DNA of 64,000 nt from Colius striatus (Eukaryota > Chordata > Aves > Coliiformes > Coliidae). A program made the translations under genes and the position numbers. Location of the stretch: contig NC_084760.1 of NCBI RefSeq assembly GCF_028858725.1, forward strand, positions 80,234,367-80,298,366. Reading direction: 5' to 3'. Of this stretch, positions 28,235 through 42,300 are shown piece by piece (within the stretch, counting starts at the first letter, position 1; every line of letters starts with the position of its first letter). The notes beneath the pieces were generated by a model, which was not told the DNA's origin, made no database searches, and worked only from the letters and a program-made list of their open reading frames with translations.

Positions 28235-30165
28235 GTGAGGACCTGGGCACAGGAAGGTGTCTCCTTCCATCACCTTTTTGTGTCTCAAGAGAGAAAGGCT
28301 GAAGGAGCCAATTCCAATGCTCATGCCCTGTCACTGTCACTGCTTGATGTTCTTCTCCTTGCCACCACTCTTTGGTATCTTTTTCTTTACAAATGAGGAC
28401 ATTTTTTCCCTGCTGGCTCTACTGTCAGCTCTCAAGAGCACAATATTTAGCCCCTAAATTACCCTTTTCTGGATTCAGACACTCTGCCCTAGCCCTGCCT
28501 GTTTTGCCCTAGCACTTTGCAGGACAGTGGTGGCCTGCCTAGTCAGACTATCTTGCTTTCAGGCCACAAGCTCTGGGAGACAGATCTCCCTTGATCCTGC
28601 CAGCTGGGCAGCTTCCACTCAGAATCCATCATCCTCTACTGTGTGCCTGTCCCTGACAGCATAGGGTGACACAGTGGATGCCCTGGCACCTGCTGCAGCC
28701 CACACTGGCAGGATTTATCTCTGGCCAGCCTTGATGACTTCAATTACTAGGGCCGTGTCTGGCCTTGACGTGGCAACAGAGCTTTTGTGCATTGTTGGTT
28801 TTGCTGCTAGGAGAGAGATATGTGCATCCCCAGGGGTTTGTGTGAACCAGCCTCCCTCTCTAACCTCTGTCTTTCTGGAAGCCTGAGAACGGCTCAGCAG
28901 TCTCCTGCCTCCTTCCCTCCTGCCTGTGCTCTATTCCCAGCTGCCATCACAGCCTCAGGCCTCACTGTGGGGAGCTGCTGCTTTTAACATTTGTTGTGCC
29001 AAAAGCACCCGTTTGTGCCTTTCAGAAGAGTAGAGAGGTAAAAATGCCAGGATGCCAACAGCCTTGGTGCTGGACATGAGGGCAAAATGCCAGGACTTAG
29101 ATTCAAGTTTCCTCTCAGCCAGCCTGGAAAGTGTAGGAGCCTACTGTGAAAGCACTGTGATGGTTTCGTAAGCTTTACTCACCAAGAGAGAGGTTGCAGT
29201 TTGATTATGAAAAGTCTTCCTGCCATGTGGGATGCAAAGAGTGACCTGCTTCCTGACAGCCACATTCATCCCTTGCCATTCCCACTAATTGTGGAGCTGA
29301 GCAGGGGAAGGGGATAATGAAGCTCCTTGGAGCTGCCCTGGGGAGACCAAGGGCATCATGTCAACAGGTGGACCTATCTATTGATTTGTTAAGTCAACAG
29401 TTCTGTCTGTGTTTATAACCAATTTCTCTTTCCAGAGTTAAGGCAATGTGCCTTCCTCTTCCCATTACTGTAATGCACTGCTTCCATCAAACATGAGCTG
29501 TTTGGTGGATAGAGTTTCTGTTGGTGTTTTGGTATATCTCACAATTGTCATTCTCCACTATGTTAGCTTTTGGCTTTCTTGGTTGTTTTTCCTTTCTTCT
29601 TTTCCTCATTCTGCAGGACTGCAGTCTTTCTGCCTGTCAATTTAGCTAGATATACTCCAAGCACAAAGCTGTTAGTGACTGTAGTAATGACAGTGTTTTA
29701 TATAGACCCATCTAAACTAACTTTAAACTCACTAGGTTAGGTACTGTCACCATAGAAGATGTTGTCACACTAAAATCACTGCAGCCCTTGTGTCAGGAGC
29801 GGTGTAGTTATTTATGCCAGCATCACCAGTAGACTGTCATTTAGCAGAGTTACTTTGCTGGCAGTATCCTACTGTAAAATTAGTGCAAACTAGCAGCAGC
29901 ACAGACAGGTTGCCATGCATCCCCTTGCTCCTGGGTGATAGTGCTTTGTGAGGCAAATATATGATGCCACTCATTTCTCATCTCTCCTGCTCTCTGCATG
30001 CTTGTGCAGAAAAAGGGAAGCCCAGCATGGGTGCCTACTGCTCTTGGATAAGCTCTTGATCTCTTTTTTTTCCCTAAACTGTACACATGCATCTTAGCTG
30101 AGCCATGGCAGTGTACCTAGTGATCTTGGTTAGCTAATCCTAAAGCTCTGTGTCTTTCTCCACAG
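28235..30165 (+). other. DAAM2 last coding intron
   Basis: A 1.9 kb intron, GTGAGG to CACAG. Nothing of note is seen. Confidence 0.85.
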
Positions 30166-30381
30166 CTAAAAGAGCAGAGGGAAAGAGAGAGACGACAAAA
30201 GAAAGCGAAAGCTGGAAGCATCTCTGAAGAGAGTGGGGAGTTTGACGACCTGGTGTCAGCATTAAGGTCAGGTGAAGTCTTTGACAAAGACTTATCCAAG
30301 CTCAAGCGTAACCGCAAGCGCTCGGGGAATCAAGGCTTAGAGACGAGCCGAGAGCGGGTGGTGACAAAGCTAAATTATTAA
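30166..30381 (+). CDS. DAAM2: DAAM2 last coding exon: basic helix and DAD
   Basis: 71 codons and a TAA stop. It begins [16 protein letters not shown], continuing the charged helix. The diaphanous autoregulatory domain follows: [20 protein letters not shown] and then the basic run KLKRNRKR. In DAAM formins the DAD binds the N-terminal DID and holds the protein inactive until Dishevelled or Rho relieves it. The protein ends VVTKLNY, close to the usual DAAM C-terminus (KLNF or RLNY), so the stop is the native one. The acceptor is GTCTTTCTCCACAG. Confidence 0.97.
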   Translation, partial: LKEQRERERRQKKAKAGSISEESGEFDDLVSALRSGEVFDKDLSKLKRNRKRSGNQGLETSRERVVTKLNY

Positions 30382-33300
30382 TTACAAGAGGAAGAAAAAT
30401 AATCAACCAAAAGAAGGTGATGAAAAAGTGCAAAACAAGGAAGATGAATGTGTGCGATGGTGCCTGGCTGACAGCTGCCCCCAAAGGGTTCCTTTGGTCT
30501 GTGGCTAGAGACGTTACCTTTCCATGATCAGCTTTCCTCTCATCCCTCTTCTGCGCTCCTCATTTGAACTATTCTAAAAGTGCCTCGGTGGAGCCAGCAG
30601 GGCCCGTGACTGGACCACACAGAGCTGACAGATTTGCTTCTGGGAGTTTCTTGTGTGATCAGCAGCTTCGTGGTGATGACGGAAAGTACTTGGGCCTTGC
30701 AGACTGCCTCAGGGCTGAAGAAAGATAATTTTCCATGTGCCAAAGTAAAAAAAAAACTAGTCACGATCTCCATCTTGCTGATAACAAGCGAGACTAATTG
30801 CAAAGCAGCTCTGCAAACAACTATTGCTTCTTCAGGATCTAGACTCACCTTCAGGAGCTTGTCCAGATGAGATTCTCAAGGTTTCCAGTTCTCTTCCAGA
30901 ACTGGATTTTATAAGCCATCTGTTAGCACGTGAAAAATGCTTTCGATCTCATGTTCTGTGTAGCATTTTAGTGTGGCCTGCACTGTCCATAGCAAGTGAT
31001 GCTCAGAAGGAAGTAATCAAGTTCTGGAACAAATTGAAATTTGAATATCAGGATCAACATAGAGGTTACTATGCAAAAAGTCTTTTAGACTGTGCTTGTC
31101 CAGGAGCAAGTTTCTGGACTTTGTTGAGAGCTGAGCCTCAAAGCTATGAAATACACCTTCTAGGAAAGAAGCTCTGGCTCTTTAGAAAACTAAGCCACTG
31201 CCAGTTTGGGATTACAAGTAGATGACTCTGGAGCCTGTTGTCATTGCTTAAGGGTGAGAGGGAAACAGTGGAACGTTTCCTACCTGTTTGTGGAAGATTT
31301 CTTCGTGCAAGCCAATGGAAATTGGGAGCTCCTTAGTATCATCCACAGGTCAAAAGTCGCAAAAAGCAAACAGGGTCACTGACTGCAAGAAATGAGATTT
31401 CTTTTCCACTTGATGCTAGCTGTGATTGCTGTCGGCATGAACTGGTCTTTCTGCCTAACAAGCTGACTTTCACTGCACACACCCTACTCCTGCCTAGGGG
31501 AATGGCACAGCTCAGTAAGAGATGAATGGTGTCAAGGGAGAGCCTTGAAGCCTACAGCCTTTTTCTTGGGATGAACCAAAAGAGAGTCTCATAATGGAAA
31601 CTGAGAATTTTTCCAGGAGGACACAGAATTGCGTAAGCTAAGAAGGCTTTGGAGATGGATTAATTTGTAAGAGAAAAAAAAAAAAAAAAAGATATTTAAG
31701 CTCTATGTAAGAAACACATAGTGAAAATGCAAAGAACGCCAAGAATTCCGTATGCCTTCATGGCCCTAGGAAAGGGGTTGGATTGTGTGGGCTGTCATGG
31801 GCTCCTTTTATTTTTATTTTTTTAATCTTGTCTTCCTCTTTGATCTTCCCGGGAGAAGGAAAAGAGGAAAAGAAAGAAATGGTGATAGATTCTTCCTCCT
31901 AAACTGCAAGAAAAGAAAGAATCTTTTAGAAGAGGGACCCACCACCTACAAACTATGCATCAATAGTCAACAGCACAAAATGTCAAGGAATCCCAGGGAA
32001 GTGAAAGAGCTCTATTTGTCACTTTAATCGTTTGATTTTATTTTTCTCTGAATGTCACTTAACCTCAGGTTCTGCACCGAGTCTGCAGAACAGAACTTCC
32101 TCTGCCATGCACGCTGCCTGATCAGTATTACGCGCTACCAAAATTGGAGAAGCAAACTGTGGTGGTTGTCTGAACACTTTGAGGGTAAAATAATTATGTA
32201 AACTATGGAAAGAAGCAAAAAAAAAAAAAAAAAAAATCAGAATTTTTAACCTCTAATGTTTCATTGTTTACTGAATTTTGAGTCTCCCAGCCCAGAACTT
32301 CCCTATGTAAGACATTCCAGACTGCCGCGCCTCTGTATAATACTCATCGTAAAGAGCTGGTATCTTACAAGAGCTGGGTGCATTCTCCTCCCTTGCTACT
32401 CCACTCCCCTTCTGGGATTAGCTATTAACAGCAATGCTCATTGCAGCGGACACAAGCACCTTGTAGAAGAAAGACTGTATTTCATAAAGGGTTTTTGAAA
32501 GTTTAACTCTCACTTTTTTAAGCATTTTTATTTTAAATGACAAAATGGATTTTTAGAAATGTCTCTTGTAAATTATATTAACAAGCTCCTTGCTGCTCCC
32601 TGAAGTTAGACATGCTATATCCCAGCCCTTTTTGTTTGTCTTGTTTTAAAGCATGCCATATAACCTATGCCGTGTAAGCCATACAAGAGGTGGTAATATG
32701 TGCCAAATTGGTATACAGCTGAGGTTAGACTTGGATAATCCCTGAATTCCAAAGATGATGCTTTCAGGGATTGGAACTTTGTAGTTTTTCCACCCTTCTT
32801 TGTTCTCCCTGGGTTTAGGACTCACCCAGAAATTCAGGTGTAGTGCCAAGGGCAGCCCTGGTGCAATATGAAGTGACTCCTGGCTCTGTCCAGCTTACAG
32901 CCGCTTGCTTGCTCCCCAGGTACTTGTTTGATAAGGCAGGCTGTCAGCATGGCAGTGCTGTCAGAGAAGAAACAACTCAGGACAAAACCCTTGAACATGA
33001 ATACAGCATTCCCCCCACGCCAGTATTTGTCAAACCAGGTTTATGCTGTGCTTTTTGAAACTGAAGTCACTTTGCCAGGCCACAAATGTAGCAAAAGCAG
33101 AGAGACAGCCATAAACCCTCTGTCCATTTTTGTACACAGTTCAAGCCCGATTTCAGGAGATCTTGTATGATGGTGTGCAGCTCTCCAGCCACACTGGCAG
33201 ACTAAAGAAAGCTGCTCTAGTTCTGACACCTCCTTGACTCACACACAAATCATGAGAGATCGTGCAGCTCCTGTAAATTGGCTGTGGGACACTTATGGGG

Positions 33301-34675
33301 ATGGACAAAAAGCTCAGAGTCATGCCACTGATTCAATGCAGCTCAACTTTCTCAGCACTCCAGTGCCCCAGACTCCTGTTTGGGGTCTGTGATGGTGGCT
33401 GAAGGCTTCATTCAGTGTGCTGGACAGTCTCCCCTGGCTCTTGACTCCATGGTAAAAGTTCATAAAGGGGGTTTTGGAAAAGCTCAGTTGCACTCTGAGG
33501 CAAGCAGTGATTTTGTAGAAGCGGTGACAAGAACAGAGGCCCACTAATTGGTCTACGGTATGAGATGAGGCTCACTACACACAACATAAAGAAAAAAGTT
33601 GGCTCTGATCGAGGGCCTGACGTCAGAGTCTTGCTGAAGCCAAGTTTGTCCTTGCTTCTCATCTCTTGGGTGCAGCGGTGCATCTATGCTCTGTTCTTCA
33701 GCAGCAGTTGTGGTAGAGTTGCCGAGCACTGAAAGAGAAAGGAAAATCTAGTTATTTGTCCTCTAGTGCTAGCAGAGCCTGGGCCAGTGTAGCAAGCAGT
33801 TGTATAACAGAGGTATAACACTGAGGGATAAATTCTTTATTGCACTGAGAGCTGAAGGAGAAAGGGCCTGCTTCGGTCCTTGCACCAGTGCCTAGCACCA
33901 GCATTTTAAGTGGAATCACTCTGACTTTACAGATAACAGGAGGAAATGGAGACCTGAGAAAGGAGGGTATAATCAAGGGCTTGTTCTGCATCCTGCAGAA
34001 CTGTAGTCTTTGCTAAGTATATGATAAAGTTCTTCCCTCCCAGAAGGGGAAGTGCTTTCTGGCTCTCTAGATTTTGTCCCTTGAGGTCTAGTGCTTGCTC
34101 ACTCACCTCTGTGTCTCTGAGTTCTTCTTAAGCAGGTTGCATTAGGATGGTCCCACAAAAGACTGAGAAATTCCCTCCCTCTCCCAGTCCCTTTGATCTG
34201 TGTCACTCCTCAGTCAATCATAAATCTCTGGAAAGGCTTCAAGGTATAGTGACTTCAGGGCACCAAGGCCCTTCCATGCCGTGTAACACATCTATCATCT
34301 GGGCACCGGTTCCCTATGAGAGCAGAAGGAGGACTAGTGTTCAGGAGTGAGAGACTCTCCACTATGGAGACGACCCGAGCGTCCTTCAGAAGCATTTCTG
34401 TAATGTATTCACAGTGTCTGAGGAGGGGAAAGGAATTGTTATGGGCTTTGGCGGGAGACAGTGGAGTGAATGTTTCCCTGATGGTCAGCCCTACTGGCTG
34501 AATCTTTCCTCTTCTTCAGGAAAGCTCACACTGAGCTGGGTTGCATGGGAGAAGCTTGTGTCAGGAGTTTCTGAGGGAAAAGGAGATCAGTTGTACAGTT
34601 GATGATGTACATGATATATGCAGTTTCATTTCTGGGTTGGTTATTGTTTTGTTAATTTGTTTGGGGGTCAAATGA

Positions 34676-34697
34676 TTTTTTTTTTTTAAAAAAAAAA
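34676..34697. repeat. T12A10 palindrome
   Basis: A run of 12 T followed directly by 10 A and then GAAGAAGAAAAGG. It lies in the presumed DAAM2 3' UTR or just beyond it. Confidence 0.85.
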
Positions 34698-35582
34698 GAA
34701 GAAGAAAAGGTTTTAGGAATCTCTAAGGGGAACCTGTAAATCTGACACCTCTATTTATTTTGCCTTATTTTAGTTTGCTATGTTTGTATGTATACACTGC
34801 ATTACAGCAAAGACTATTGAGACTGTGCCAGGGCATTACACCGGCTAGACAGCTGGCTTGGCTATTGTGCAGCAAGCTGAGCTAGGCAGAGGGATGTGTG
34901 TGAGAAGCCTTGGTCTGTGGAGAGAGGCAAGAAAAGAACCTTTCCTTTTGCATTTGCCCTCATCACTATCCCCCTGGTGATCCCGGTTCTGGGAAAGAGT
35001 GCATTTTAAAGCACGTAGTGAACTGATGCAAGGTGGTTATTTTAGAACACCTTCTGCAAAACCTGTTTATTTCTCATCCCGAATCATGGTGAGAAGATTG
35101 AGAAGAGTTAAGCTGCACAGTTTCTCGCTCAAGCTTTACCCTTCCACACAAATTCTGCCCATAGTGCCAGAGAAGTTTAGATAGACGGGCAAAAGTGGTT
35201 CATGCCCCGTAACTTCTCAGTAGAGTTAACTTGATGGTGGAACAAACTGGGACAGTTCTGCTTCCTCAGAACTAATATTCCTTCCTATCTTTAAGGCCAA
35301 GGAAGAAGGATATACTCTACTTCCCCTCTCTCCTCCTCGACCCCACCTCCTCAGATTATCTGAGGTAAACAAAATCTTTCTGCTGGTTGGTTATCTACTC
35401 ATGGAGTCTCTGGCAATCACCAGGTGTTTGGCCATGGCTCTTGGGCTTCTGTACTTGATGTAAGAAGTTTCTGTCTGCCTGCCATCCAGACAGGTAGCCT
35501 CCATTGGCCACCTTAGCTTCTGTTATCAAGGGTTGAAGAAGCCAACCTGGGTGATTTGGCTAACTGAAAATACAGAATTTAA

Positions 35583-35608
35583 TATATGTGTGTATGTATA
35601 TATATATA
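35583..35608. repeat. TG/TA mixed microsatellite
   Basis: Alternating pyrimidine-purine tract of TATG, TG and TA units. Confidence 0.85.
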
Positions 35609-36296
35609 AGGTTAACTACTACTCTTTAAATAGTAGTTTTGATGACCAATATCACCTGAAGCTGGCCAGATTTTGCTCAGTGTGCCTGCTGAGAGAGATA
35701 CCATTAGTCTAGCCTGCTGACTTGGCACCTCATTTCATGAGAGAGTCTGGATGCTTCCGAACCAGAGTCTTCTGTTATGAGTGGTACTGTAAAATAGATC
35801 CACTGTAACCAGTGCAAGTTGCTCTGGGTTTACACCAGCATAATTTAAAGCAGCATCTGGATCAAATCTCTCTTTTAGGCAGTTTTATTTCTTTACAAGA
35901 TGTTTGACAGAGCTTATGAAGGGCTTGGTCCTTTCAGCTGTCCACCACTAGAAGCTCTCACCCAAATGATCTAGAAAAGCCTCTGTGACAAGCCATTCTC
36001 CCTCCTTCATGCCTGCCCGTAAACAGGCTCTTCAAAAACCTTTGCAGCTTTTAGGAGGATTGCAGGGAGCTGTCAGGTACGTGGGTCGCTCTGTGCTCAA
36101 TACTCCCCCTTCCAAACCATCTTCATCTTCAGTCACTCTCCTCCCCCCTAACCCTGCTCAGTTTGAAGCTGGCAGGCCACGCTGGGAGGTGCCCCTGCCC
36201 ACCAAGCCAGAAAGGACAGTGCTGCTTAATGAAGCGGGAGGTTGTGTGCTGCTGTAATGCCTTGGCCTATCCTCATTTCTTAGTCAGTTTAAGTGA

Positions 36297-36302
36297 ATTA
36301 AA
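36297..36302 (+). terminator. candidate poly(A) signal ATTAAA for DAAM2
   Basis: ATTAAA followed by a U/GU-rich stretch (TGTAGTGTCCTTTTTATCTGTATC) within 50 bases, as expected downstream of a cleavage site. It is one of several possible hexamers: AATAAA also occurs on this strand near 36722 and twice near 38839-38866. No other evidence picks among them. Confidence 0.25.
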
Positions 36303-39300
36303 TGTACAAGTCCTGTAGTGTCCTTTTTATCTGTATCTTTTTATAAGAATATACTGCAATACTAAAAAAAAAATCCAAAAAACACACCAAAAGCAAAAAA
36401 AATTAAAGACATATTGCCCCCATCGTGTCTCAGTATGTTTCTTTGTAGTTGCACTTTCTCTGCATTTAGCTGGAAAGTCTGAAAGGCGAGTTGGAGTTTG
36501 GGTGCACTTTTTTTGCTAAGTTCTGGCTCTTTGGTTGAAGAGCACACAGTTCTTTAGGTGACACAGTTACTGCAGAGCTGGTGAGAAACTTCACCGGTTG
36601 TCTGGGGCAGGGAACAAGCAACATGTTGGAACACAAACACATTTACCCCCACACACACATCCCTTAGATGGTAAAGAGCTAGTCATGGAACCACTAGATT
36701 ACCATTTCCAAGGGTCTTCTTAATAAAAGAACATTAGTAGTGTCCTGTCGTTGCACTTGGAAAAGATGTAGGTAACACAGGAGTTCGCTCAAAGAAAAAG
36801 AAATTCTTGTAAAATGAAGACAGTCTTGCTATCTAAGAGTTTATAATCCATGTCTGGACACAACTAGTCCAAGAGAGGAAGGGAGTGCAGGGCTGCAGTG
36901 CTGGTTGTAAGCTCTCTTACTTTGCTGAACAACATCCTGACAGCAAGAGAGTGACTCAGAGGAGGAGGGGGCAGGAGAGGGTTCCTTCAAAGGAAGGAGT
37001 TAAATAAGGCCAGCTGAAAAGCAGCCAGGGAAAGCCAACATCAGGAGTGAAGCCTTCAGGGATGTGGGAGGGGAGAGAAGTTAGACACAGAACAGCAAGG
37101 CGAGCAGGAGGCACACAGGGGCTAGGGCTAATTTGTGGCTGAACTGAGGGACGTGCCAAGGAATTCCTCGGAGCTCAGGGGCAGAACCTTGTTTTCATCT
37201 TAGGCACAACGCATGCAGCTGTTTCATTTACACATGGATCTCCCTGTCTCTGTTAACAGAAACAGCCTACTGACAAAATTCATCCTTAAGCCACAACTTT
37301 TCATGTTTATCTTCAGTCCATCAAAGGGCAATGGTTTAACCGTGAGCTCCTGAGGAGCTCATTCCTGGCTTCGAGTAGGAGCCTCGCTGGCTCTGCAGCA
37401 CATCCCTGCAGTACAGGGGTTCCCAGGGACCCCAAAGAAAGCCCCAGCTGTTAGTTCTGGCTCTCAGGTGGGAAAGGCAGTGGAAAGGAGCAAAAGTAAT
37501 CAGGGGATAATTGCTTGCACAGGCAGCAGATGAGAGTCTGAGTGCCGTGGGGGAGGATTCTTGGTTTATATTTGTTAAAAGGGCTCTCACTTTTTCTGAC
37601 TTGATCTGTTGGGCTCAGACTTTACTAAAAAGTCTAGCTATGAGGTTCTTGCTTTACAGATGCAAGGGCAGAGGCAAAGAGATGTTTCTGAAATCCATGC
37701 ATTGCATGAGTGGTAGAGCCAGGCTGAAAATGCAGGGACCTCCCTTCTTTCTCTAACAGTTGGGTTTGCCTAGAGGAGGCCAAACCATTGTTTTAACTTA
37801 TGTTAGAGGTGAAACACAGTGTCATTTGAAGTCTGCCTGCTTTGAGCAACTAGAGAGGTGACCTACCTGAATTCTAACAAGAAGATTCAGCTTTCTTTAA
37901 TATTTTGACTGGTGTTGGGGCACACAGTGAGGGGCTGGTGTCCTGCCCTGAGGATGGGTTCAGCACAGAGGCTGTCTTCCATCCTCCCACTTGGGCACCT
38001 TCCCCATGGTCGTGGATGTTCCTGTTGTCATCAACAGTGTGCAGAAGCAAGGTAAGTGCCTCATGGCTTCTTCTGCCTAAATCTAGTGTTGGGGTTTGGC
38101 TGTCTTTAATGACTGGGAGTGAGGAGGAGGGTAAGCTGGGAAGGGCTCATTGTTTTTTTCCCCTTCTTTAACCTTTGGCTTCCGTTTAAACAAAGATGAC
38201 TTTTGTCTTTGCTGTAGCAGATATGGAGCTTTCTGGGAGAAATCTGCTTGGCCCTTTGGGAACAGATTTCTACTGCTAGGAAACAGAATAATTAAAGTTT
38301 GTCTTTTTTTTTTCCCCTGCAAAGCCCAAAACTTTGGCTTTCAAAATTGTCATGCTAGGTTTTTTTGTTTGTTTGCTTGTTTGATGTTTCTGTAGCTAAT
38401 GGGTTTCTTGCTGTTTTCTCTAAGACATAGTTACTTTTTATCTCTACTGTAGTCAGAGTCTCATCAGGAGGTAGGGTCCTTTTTGTCCTCTTTTTTCTTT
38501 TTGTTTTGTTTTTTCCTCTGACCCTTTACCTGAATCTCACACAGACTGCTTAGGAGAGATGAGGGTGATGCTGCTGTGGAGCCACGTAACTCTGCTGAGA
38601 TGTTGCTTGTTACCTGTTTTAGAGGTCTGGTCCGTACAAGCACCAGACTGAATCTTCCTATAAAATAGTAAGGTAAAGATGCAGCAAAAAAAGCCAAATG
38701 CTTTGTTCATGTGTGCCTTGATGAGGGAATGAAGCAGAGGAGGAATAAACCAGGGGAGAACATCAGTTCAGAGTAATTAGTTTTAATCTTTTGTTTCCTG
38801 GCAAGGTCTGTTTATGATGGGGTTTTTTTGTCTTTTTAAAATAAACTGAAGTTTGAAATAAACTAAAGGCTTTGAAAGAAATTGTAACTAGCATTCTTCC
38901 AGAGGGTTAACCTGTGCTTTTTAAGGACAAGTATTTGTTCTCCTAAAACTGAGCTTCCCTCTTCTTTCCTATGCGTAATTAATGAGGAGGAGTTGTCTGG
39001 CTAAAATTAAAAAATCCTTTCCAGTCATGATAAAAGCATAAAAAATGATACATATGTATTGAGGAGTTCCAGTTCACTTACTGCCTGTGGGCTGGATGCT
39101 GGCTGGGTGTGAGAGAGTGGAGAAGCTGCAGGGTCCCAGCACATGGGCTGTGGAAACTTGTTGTGAGCGATGGGAGGGTTCCTGGGGATTCCCACTGCAT
39201 GTAGTTACTTGGGGTGAGGAACAGGGTGCCAGACATCCTCTAGCAGCCAGCCTACCCAGGGATACAGGGCACTTCAGCATCTGGTCTCAGCCCCAGCTTC

Positions 39301-42300
39301 TGCAGTCCTTCCCTTAGGTGAGCTCTACTGACCAGGGCTGCCGTATGCTTCTGCAGGGCTTGAGCTTAGAAAGCGTTTGGCTAAAGATGTATCATTTTCT
39401 GGCGTATGCCCTCATTTATATGCCCCACATACCAGTCTCTTCCTAGAGACATCATGTGAGGTAGCTACTCGTACCTGTAGATGTCCTTCTTCTTTTTCTT
39501 TCTTTAAATGGTGCAATTTAAAATGAGCAATGAATTGTGCAGCTTCCTGTCTCCTTCCAAGACAACGCTTCTTCCCACTTGGTCTTGGAGAATCTTTGTG
39601 CAAGTTGGAGGGCTTGCACTGAGACAGCTGCTGCATTTTTCATACTGTGACAATGTTGAGCCCTGGGGATCCAGAGGGGTCTGAAATGCTGTGATTAACT
39701 TAATGTGGGAGCCCAGGAAACGTTCTTTGCCCACCTTGTTTCAAATGTGGGGCATAATGGTGTTGAGTCAATTCTTTGCAGTGCTCATAAAAGGAGAACA
39801 TGTCTCTAATTACATGAGCTCAGAAAAAAACAAAACCACAAAATGGGCTGGTGGAGTGGGGTGGAAAGGACTTTACATAATGCAAAATGTGGAAAAAGGC
39901 TTTTGTCTGTCTGAAACGTCTATGATCAATAGTGGTTGGGTCTGTTGTCTTACAACAAGACCTCTGAGTCCACAGAGGTACAATGGAAGTGGCTATTCAG
40001 AGCAGTTTCCCCAATGGCTGAGGCAGCTGCTGGTCAGGGAAAGCACAAGAAGTCATATAGAGGCTGTAGAGACCTGGGAAGCGAGGCTCATATTAGCCCT
40101 GGACACCACTTCCCATGGGTCAGACAGGGACCTGCATGTGTTGTGAACCATGTGATGTTACTGCCTATCCCTGCAGAGAGAAGGACTCCCTTCTCTCTGT
40201 GCTCCTTGTAGAGACTTAACAAGATTGTAGGGGGGAAACTGTGATTGTTGGATTTCTTGAGGTAATAGGGTCTTGTGCTTGAGGGATGCTCCCTACTTGC
40301 CTGTTTATAAGTAAAGGATCTGCCTTGCCAGTGGGTCTGCAGGGTCATGTTTTATCATCCTCCCATCTGGGAGTATTGTAAGGATTGGCTTGGATGTCCC
40401 ATGAGAGACTGATCATCTGAGCACTTGCCTATGGTGAACCCATAGCTCATGCTCTGATTGCTGTTTTCTGCCAATGTTTTGAAATTGTGGCTCCTGGAAA
40501 GCCAGTGATTTGTAAAGCTATCAGAAAGTCTTGAAGGTATCAGAAGGTGGACAGTGACTGAGGATAGGAAAAAAAGATCAAAGGCTTTTGTGTGTTCCAT
40601 TGCCCACACAAAGAAACAAACAAAATAGGACGAAAATCATTGTTCATCTACTTAAAACTGAAGCTATTTTTCATTTCTGACAATAATGTAAAAGAATAAA
40701 GATGGATTTCCCTCTTCATCCCGAGAAGGTTAAGTGGTCACTGGATTCAAGAGATAAGAAACAGTGCTCTAAAGCATCTGTTTTCTACTGCATATTCCTG
40801 TGACTGTGAACAGGCCTGATGAAGGCTGTGCCTCGCTGGCTGCTGCTTGCATGCAGTGACCTTTGGATATGATGGGAACTGTCAGCTCAGCCCCTGTAGA
40901 GTTACGAAGAGTTTCCAGGGGAAGAAGTAGGAGTCAGCCTAGTGTCTCTAAACCGTTGGGCTCATAGTCAGCTATTATAACTGGCCATGAGTTTCCTTGG
41001 GTAACACAATGTTTGTATCTTCAGGCAACTCTGGATCTGCTCTTACTTTGTAGAAGGAGCTGGATAATCCCTAAAGGCAGATTTTTCCCAGGGTCATCCA
41101 GTCTAGAGTTTCCCTTCCTTTTGGGCTCTCAAGAAGAAAAAGAACTCTTCAAAGCCATGTCTCATTCTGCTGCAAACTACACTTGCTTCTGCCTCTGGTT
41201 CCCTTCAACATCTGAGCCCTATCCACCTCCCTTCGTGCTCTTGCAGGTCCTTTCTGTTGCCGTGACCCTTTGCTTGCCCACCTTGGGCAGATCTGCTGCC
41301 CTTTCTCTATGACAGTAGCAGCTGTTGGAGCTTGTTACTGCCTTGGGCTTCAGGTGAAGCCCCTCACAGAGGATCATCCCTTCTACAAACACTCTTATTG
41401 TGTGCTCAGCCTGACTTTGCATGCAGGTGCTGCCCTAATGGGGCAGGAGTTGTCAGGCGCAGCACACAGCACTTCCCCTCGTGATCTGCTAGTGGTGTAG
41501 CTGTGGCTCATCTGGGCAGCAAATATTAAACATGTAGTATCACTCTTTTAGAATGGTGGTAACACCTTCCTTCACTCTGGTCCATGAAGTGAAAGCTGCT
41601 TCCTAAAGTGGAAAGGCAGCCCTTTCTGCAGATTAAGAGCTGCCTCTGCAGTTGGAGGGATAGGGTAGCCTTTCACTGCAGAAACAGCTACAGCACTGAG
41701 GCAATATGACATTGGGACCAGAGCTAGTTGTGACCTTGGAGATGCTGATCTTGTGCCAGCTCCTGGGGTGTCAGTGCTGGGATGCATCAGCAAGCACGTC
41801 TTGGACTTGCACCAGGGTCAAAGAAAGCGAGTCCAAATTGCAGCTTGTCCCATAGCTGCGATCTTGTCCCTGTTAGACAGCTGCCAGTTCCCTGTCTGTT
41901 CCTGATTAATCCTCTCCCAGAGGAATGCTGACCAGCACATCGCAGAGCAGGATGGGATGAGGAAGGGGATAAAACAGATATTGAGTCAATCTTACTCTCT
42001 GATTTTTAACCCATACTGTCACCTTAGTCCAAACAGGAAGACAGCAGGAGTTTGGACAGGGTTTAGTGGACCTCACTTAGTGCTTCACAGAACAGAACCA
42101 GTATAATTACGAGCAAATGGATGTAATCACAGAAATAGCTGAGCTGTGATGAGGGGAAGGCTCTTTCCTGAGAGCTTCTCACAGGAGCGGTAGTCATTTC
42201 TCTTCCCTTCTTATCCTGTCTGCCCTTTCTTTCAGCTCTGCAATGAGCTTTGCCACCTCTGAATATCCACACTTCTCACAGTTGTTAGAACAGGATCTGG

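Larger units (their letters stand above)
30382..36302 (+). other. DAAM2: probable DAAM2 3' UTR and downstream sequence
   Basis: Non-coding sequence after the DAAM2 stop. It contains A-runs near 31674-31690 and 32217-32236, a T12A10 palindrome at 34676-34697, a TG/TA tract at 35583-35608 and an ATTAAA near 36297. The true 3' end cannot be placed without RNA data. An earlier end anywhere after about 32.5 kb is equally possible. The 133-codon frame at 30824-31225 has no recognisable homology and is not called a gene. Confidence 0.45.

Noticed and set aside
30824..31225. 133-codon open frame after the DAAM2 stop
   Set aside because: In the 3' UTR, no homology recognised, and not in frame with or joined to DAAM2.
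39691..40146. 151-codon open frame on the + strand
   Set aside because: No recognisable domain and an overlapping second frame of similar quality. It is intergenic with no promoter or poly(A) context.
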